The position numbers and the translations under genes are program-made. Source: Nocardia asteroides (lineage in GTDB: Bacteria; Actinomycetota; Actinomycetes; Mycobacteriales; Mycobacteriaceae). Taken from it: 64,000 bases of DNA. Shown here in pieces: positions 60,578-64,000 of this stretch. How positions within the stretch are numbered: the first letter of the stretch is position 1; every line of letters starts with the position of its first letter. The DNA lies in assembly GCF_900637185.1 (NCBI RefSeq), contig NZ_LR134352.1:2842001-2906000 (forward strand), written 5' to 3'. Below the pieces are notes generated by a model, which made no database searches, was not told the DNA's origin, and worked only from the letters and a program-made list of their open reading frames with translations.

Positions 60578-61672
60578 GTGGCGCACAAGGCGAGCGAAGA
60601 GATCGGGGCACGACCCGTTCGGGGTCGGCAGGGCCGCATCCTTCGACGGGCCGGGCTGGCGGTGTCCTTGGGGATCACTGCCGTCCTCGTCTCGGGCTGC
60701 TCGATCGACAATGTTTGGCTTCGGTTCGGCTGGCCCTCGGGCATCACGCCGCAGGCCACCCGGATGCGGGAGCTGTGGACCTGGTCCGTGCTGGCCGCGC
60801 TCGCCATGGGCGTGCTGGTCTGGGGCCTGACCTTCTGGACCGTCATCATGCACCGCAAGCGCAAGGACTCCCCGGAGTTCCCGCGCCAGACGGGCTACAA
60901 CGTGTCGCTGGAGCTGACCTACACGGCGATCCCGTTCGTGATCATCGCGGTGCTGTTCTACTTCACCGTGGTCGTGCAGAACTACGTGCACGAGAAGACC
61001 GACAACCCGGATGTCACCGTCGACGTGACCGCCTTCCAGTGGAACTGGAAGTTCGGCTACCGCAACGTGAACAACGTCGGTGGGCTCACCTGGAACGGCA
61101 TCGACACCGAGCGTGAGCTGGCCAACGAGGAGCAGCTGGCCCGCTACGAGGAGCGCAAGAACGAAGAGGGTCACCCGCAGCCGGGCCCGGTGCACGGCAA
61201 GCCGGAGAACGACATCCTCTCGTACCTGCACTACGACAAGGTCGAGACCATCGGTTCCAGCACCGAGATCCCGGTCCTGGTGCTGCCGACCGGCAAGCGC
61301 ATCGAGTTCCAGCTCGCCGCCGCCGACGTGATCCACGCCTTCTGGGTGCCGGAGTTCATGTTCAAGCGCGACGTGATGCCGAACCCGAAGGAAAACCAGT
61401 CCGACAACGTCTTCCAGATCTCCGAGATCGAGAAGGAAGGCGCGTTCGTCGGCCGCTGCGCCGAGATGTGCGGCACCTACCACTCGATGATGAACTTCGA
61501 GGTCCGCGCGGTGTCGCCGGAGAAGTACGCCAAGTACATGCAGGCGCGCATCGAGGGCAAGACCAACGGTGAGGCCCTCGAGTCGATCGGTGAGTCGCCG
61601 ATCGCCACCTCCACGTATCCCTTCAACACCAAGCGTGACAGCAAGAGCGCTTCGGTGAACGAGAGCAAGTGA
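60578..61672 (+). CDS. ctaC: Cytochrome c oxidase subunit II
   Basis: The 364-residue subunit of the aa3 oxidase carries the CuA centre outside the membrane. It has a lipobox (Leu-Val-Ser-Gly-Cys, about residues 37-41), two membrane helices, and the CuA ligands His253, Cys294, Cys298, His302 and Met305 (Cys-Ala-Glu-Met-Cys-Gly-Thr-Tyr-His). AGGAAGG lies seven bases before the GTG at 60578; earlier start codons fit the Shine-Dalgarno less well. The large insert between the transmembrane part and the CuA domain is typical of actinobacteria. ctaF follows 10 bases downstream. Confidence 0.95.
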   Translation: MAHKASEEIGARPVRGRQGRILRRAGLAVSLGITAVLVSGCSIDNVWLRFGWPSGITPQATRMRELWTWSVLAALAMGVLVWGLTFWTVIMHRKRKDSPEFPRQTGYNVSLELTYTAIPFVIIAVLFYFTVVVQNYVHEKTDNPDVTVDVTAFQWNWKFGYRNVNNVGGLTWNGIDTERELANEEQLARYEERKNEEGHPQPGPVHGKPENDILSYLHYDKVETIGSSTEIPVLVLPTGKRIEFQLAAADVIHAFWVPEFMFKRDVMPNPKENQSDNVFQISEIEKEGAFVGRCAEMCGTYHSMMNFEVRAVSPEKYAKYMQARIEGKTNGEALESIGESPIATSTYPFNTKRDSKSASVNESK

Positions 61673-61682
61673 GGATTCTGAT

Positions 61683-62099
61683 ATGAGGATCGAAGCGCGG
61701 ATCTTCGAACTGCTCACGGCGTTCTTCATCCTGGTGGGCATCGTCTACGGCTTCTTCACCGCGCAGTCGCGCACCGGCATCGAATGGGCCGGTACCACCG
61801 CGATCGTGCTGACCGCGGGTCTGTCGCTGATCATCGGCACCTACTTCCGGTTCGTCGCGCGCCGCATCGACCTGCGGCCCGAGGACTACGAGGAGGCCGA
61901 GATCGTGGACGGCGCCGGCGACCTGGGCTTCTTCTCGCCCGGTAGCTTCTGGCCCATCCTGCTCGCGGCCGCCGGTTCGGTCACCGCGCTGGGCCTGGCG
62001 TTCTTCCAGTTCTGGCTGATCGGCCTCGGCGTGGCCCTCGTGCTCGCCGCCGCCGCGGGCCTGGTGTTCGAGTACTACCTCGGCGCCGAGAAGCACTGA
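61683..62099 (+). CDS. ctaF: Actinobacterial cytochrome c oxidase subunit IV
   Basis: The 138-residue integral membrane protein has four hydrophobic helices (about 7-27, 37-55, 88-108 and 112-132) and belongs to the subunit IV found only in actinobacterial cytochrome c oxidase. It is encoded directly downstream of ctaC, with a GAGG ribosome binding site. It presumably assembles with CtaC and the catalytic subunit encoded elsewhere. A strong terminator follows the stop. Confidence 0.95.
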   Translation: MRIEARIFELLTAFFILVGIVYGFFTAQSRTGIEWAGTTAIVLTAGLSLIIGTYFRFVARRIDLRPEDYEEAEIVDGAGDLGFFSPGSFWPILLAAAGSVTALGLAFFQFWLIGLGVALVLAAAAGLVFEYYLGAEKH

Positions 62100-62133
62100 G
62101 CGACAGCTACACACACAGCTCCACACAGACAAA

Positions 62134-62168
62134 GGAAAGGCCCCACCGGAATCCGGTGGGGCCTTTCC
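62134..62168 (+). terminator. Terminator after ctaC-ctaF
   Basis: GGAAAGGCCCCACCGG pairs perfectly with its complement (16 bp) around a 3-base loop, ending in CTTTCC. It is shared with the convergent FAD oxidoreductase gene. Confidence 0.85.
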
Positions 62169-62181
62169 TGTCGGGCCGTGG

Positions 62182-63453
62182 TCAGACGCTGTAGCGCAGC
62201 GCCTGCTCCGAGCGGCAGATGTCGTCGATGCCGGACACGATCTCGCGCAGCTGCTCGGAGGGCAGCGCGGAGGGGCGCAGGCGGCAGGTGAAGGTGATCA
62301 GGCCGTAGTCGGCGGGGGAGAGGCCACGGGCGGCGGCCTCGGCGCGCAGGTACGGCGAGCGCACACCGTAGGTCATCGCCGAGATGACGGTGAAGCAGCC
62401 GGTGCGCTCGCGATGGTCGGCGAACAGGTCGTGCAGGCCGTAGAACACCGAGCCGTAGTTGGCCAGCGGCGCGAACACGCCCACGCGGTAGGCGGGGCCA
62501 CGCTCCGACGAGCTGATCACGGTGTCGGCCAGGTACTCCGCGTCGCGCATGGTGAGCACCTTGGGCGCGAACATCAGCGCGCCCGCCGCCGCGTTGCGCA
62601 CCGGCATACCCGCGCGCCCGCCCGCGGCGGAGGCGATGGCGCCCAGCGACTTCCGGGTGCGGGTGCCGACCTCACGCCGGGCCCGCAGGCCGCGGGTGGG
62701 GGCGGTGGGGTAGAGGCTCGACCACTGGCCGAAGCGCACGGCGCCGAGGGTCACCTGGCCCGCGCCGACCGGACGCGCCACCTTCAGCGGGGCGGTGTCG
62801 ACCCAGCGGCCGACCTGCAGCGCCGCGCTGCCCGGGTTGGTGATCTCGGTGGTGGCGTGCTCGACGAAGGAGTCGAAGTCCAGGAACCGGTCGGCGTCGG
62901 TGGTGAGCCAGGTGTGGTCCTTGTCGACCTCCACGACGTCGAGGGTCAGCGCGGTGATGATGCCCGCGCGACCGCCCGCGCCCAGGATGCGATGGAAGCG
63001 CTCGGTGTGGTGCCCGCGCCCGCAGGTGCCGATCCGGCCGTCGGGGTCGACGTACTCGAGGTCGACGATCTGGTCGATGAACATGCCGTAGCGATGCGAG
63101 GCGGTGCTCACGCCGCCGACCGAGGCGAACCCGCCCGCGGTGATGTCGCGGTGGTCGCCCACCACGGGCAGGCCGAGGCCGTGCGCGCCGAGGCGGCGGT
63201 CGATCTCGGAGAGCTTGGCGCCGGCCTGCACCCGCACGGTCCGCCTGCCGAGGTTGATGTCGAGCACCGAGTTCATCTTGCGCAGCGAGAGCACCGCGCG
63301 CTGATCGGTCAGTCCATAGGACTCTTCGGTCTGCTCGCCGCCACGAACCGTCAAGCGTTCCGATCGATCGCGCGAATCACGTACAGTGCGAACGACATCC
63401 GCGGTGTCCCGGGGGAGATACTCTTCGGAGATGACGGTGTTCGGCGTGCCCAT
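62182..63453 (-). CDS. FAD-binding oxidoreductase (FAD_binding_4)
   Basis: The 423-residue protein has an N-terminal FAD_binding_4 domain (Leu-Thr-Val-Arg-Gly-Gly-Glu, Val-Val-Gly-Asp-His-Arg-Asp-Ile-Thr-Ala-Gly-Gly-Phe-Ala, His-Arg-Tyr-Gly) with a GlcD/cytokinin dehydrogenase-like arrangement. The C-terminal part is less conserved. Its substrate is unknown. The ATG at 63453 is chosen because earlier residues look non-coding. It lies 51 bases downstream of the PhoD-like gene on the same strand. Confidence 0.8.
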   Translation of the reverse strand: MGTPNTVISEEYLPRDTADVVRTVRDSRDRSERLTVRGGEQTEESYGLTDQRAVLSLRKMNSVLDINLGRRTVRVQAGAKLSEIDRRLGAHGLGLPVVGDHRDITAGGFASVGGVSTASHRYGMFIDQIVDLEYVDPDGRIGTCGRGHHTERFHRILGAGGRAGIITALTLDVVEVDKDHTWLTTDADRFLDFDSFVEHATTEITNPGSAALQVGRWVDTAPLKVARPVGAGQVTLGAVRFGQWSSLYPTAPTRGLRARREVGTRTRKSLGAIASAAGGRAGMPVRNAAAGALMFAPKVLTMRDAEYLADTVISSSERGPAYRVGVFAPLANYGSVFYGLHDLFADHRERTGCFTVISAMTYGVRSPYLRAEAAARGLSPADYGLITFTCRLRPSALPSEQLREIVSGIDDICRSEQALRYSV

Positions 63454-63504
63454 GACCGCATAGCTAACCACAGCTGGGCGATTCTTGCGCACGGTACCTG
63501 CGAC

Positions 63505-64000
63505 CTACTTCCGCGTAGCGGCGAGCTGTTTGGTGAACAGGACTTTCCCGGTGGCGTCGCACAGGTCGACGGTCAGGTCGCCGGAGCGCCCGTCGATGCG
63601 GACCTCGCCGAAATGCTGGAACTGCGGGTCCAGCGGCGAGGTGTTCGGCTCCGGCGGCGCGTGCACGAAGACGGCCTCGGGCCCGAAGGTGGGATCGAGC
63701 TGGTTGGGCCCGAACGCGCCTGCGTTGAGCGGGCCGGAGACGAACTCCCAGAACTCGTCGAACTCGGTGAAGTCCGCGCGGGCCGGCGAGTAGTGGTGCG
63801 CGGCGGTGTAGTGCACGTCGGCGGTGAGCCAGACGACGTCGCGGACCCGGTTCGACTTGATCGCCGCCAGCACGCGGGCGATCTCGGTCTCGCGGCCCGA
63901 GGGCGCCCCGGGCGCCCCGTTGGCCGGGCCCTCGAAGGCGGTCTTGCCGTCGGGGACGATCAGGCCCAGCGGCAGGTCGGCGGCGACGATCTTCCAGGTG
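63505..64000 (-). CDS. PhoD-like alkaline phosphatase, C-terminal part
   Basis: The coding frame continues past the right window edge; the visible 164 C-terminal codons contain Trp-Leu-Thr-Ala-Asp-Val-His-Tyr-Thr-Ala-Ala-His-His and Glu-Phe-Val-Ser-Gly-Pro-Leu. These match the metal-binding end of PhoD-type alkaline phosphatases (phospholipase D-like phosphoesterases). The N-terminal signal peptide and the rest of the active site are outside the window. It ends at a TAG at 63505. Confidence 0.9.
   Translation of the reverse strand, partial: TWKIVAADLPLGLIVPDGKTAFEGPANGAPGAPSGRETEIARVLAAIKSNRVRDVVWLTADVHYTAAHHYSPARADFTEFDEFWEFVSGPLNAGAFGPNQLDPTFGPEAVFVHAPPEPNTSPLDPQFQHFGEVRIDGRSGDLTVDLCDATGKVLFTKQLAATRK

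Overview
The window is high-GC DNA with densely packed genes, frequent GTG starts and many 1-4 bp gene overlaps. It carries an actinobacterial ctaC-ctaF pair, a mycolyltransferase-like (antigen 85 type) esterase, EspC-type ESX secretion proteins, and a run of genes in the order known from Mycobacterium (lipA-lipB-TIGR01777-sucB, pepA, gcvT-ilvE, cobS-cobT, DUF3043, HesB, adoK, asnB, ctaC-ctaF). This points to a mycolic-acid-containing actinomycete, most likely Nocardia or a close relative. No rRNA, tRNA, CRISPR array, IS element or phage gene was seen.

0-14 kb is accessory. It holds two uncharacterised genes at the left edge, a two-gene operon for a helical-repeat protein, a membrane-anchored beta-propeller protein, a MoaD/ThiS-like plus BNR-repeat pair, a secreted protein, an SDR, a three-gene type VII secretion cluster ending in an amidase-domain effector, an orphan DarG-like macrodomain protein, a D,D-carboxypeptidase, a WGR/beta-propeller fusion and an EVE-like protein.

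14-23 kb looks like a light-response regulon built around a MerR/B12-binding (LitR/CarH-like) regulator. It includes a lipocalin-photolyase operon, a membrane protein-regulator operon, a three-gene lipid-modifying operon (FAD oxidoreductase, DUF1365, cyclopropane-fatty-acid-synthase-type methyltransferase), a TIGR01777 protein and an SDR. Three copies of one 20-bp box with an 11-bp internal period sit in exactly the three intergenic regions that would drive these units.

23-30.6 kb is core metabolism: ppnP, lipA, lipB, a GNAT acetyltransferase, a TIGR01777 protein, sucB and pepA. Lipoate made by LipB/LipA modifies the two lipoyl domains of SucB.

30.6-46.7 kb is an accessory block between pepA and gcvT. 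It starts with a tightly overlapped four-gene operon encoding a coiled-coil protein, a Cas4/RecB-like PD-(D/E)XK nuclease with a cysteine cluster, an unknown 492-aa protein and a superfamily 1 helicase. This is the best candidate for an undescribed DNA-processing or defence system. A partial conservon (histidine kinase plus DUF742), a GMC oxidoreductase, msrA, a repeat-tailed membrane protein, a GH18-like protein, a nucleotidyltransferase and a PAP2-diacylglycerol kinase fusion follow.

46.7-64 kb returns to core genes: gcvT-ilvE, an MBL hydrolase, cobS-cobT-cobU (with a duplicated cobS 5' end), the esterase, a MarR-membrane protein operon, a GlxA-type regulator, DUF3043, a HesB protein, adoK, asnB, ctaC-ctaF, an FAD oxidoreductase and the C-terminal part of a PhoD-like phosphatase. 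Many starts lie 6-7 bases after a TANNNT box, which suggests widespread leaderless transcription.
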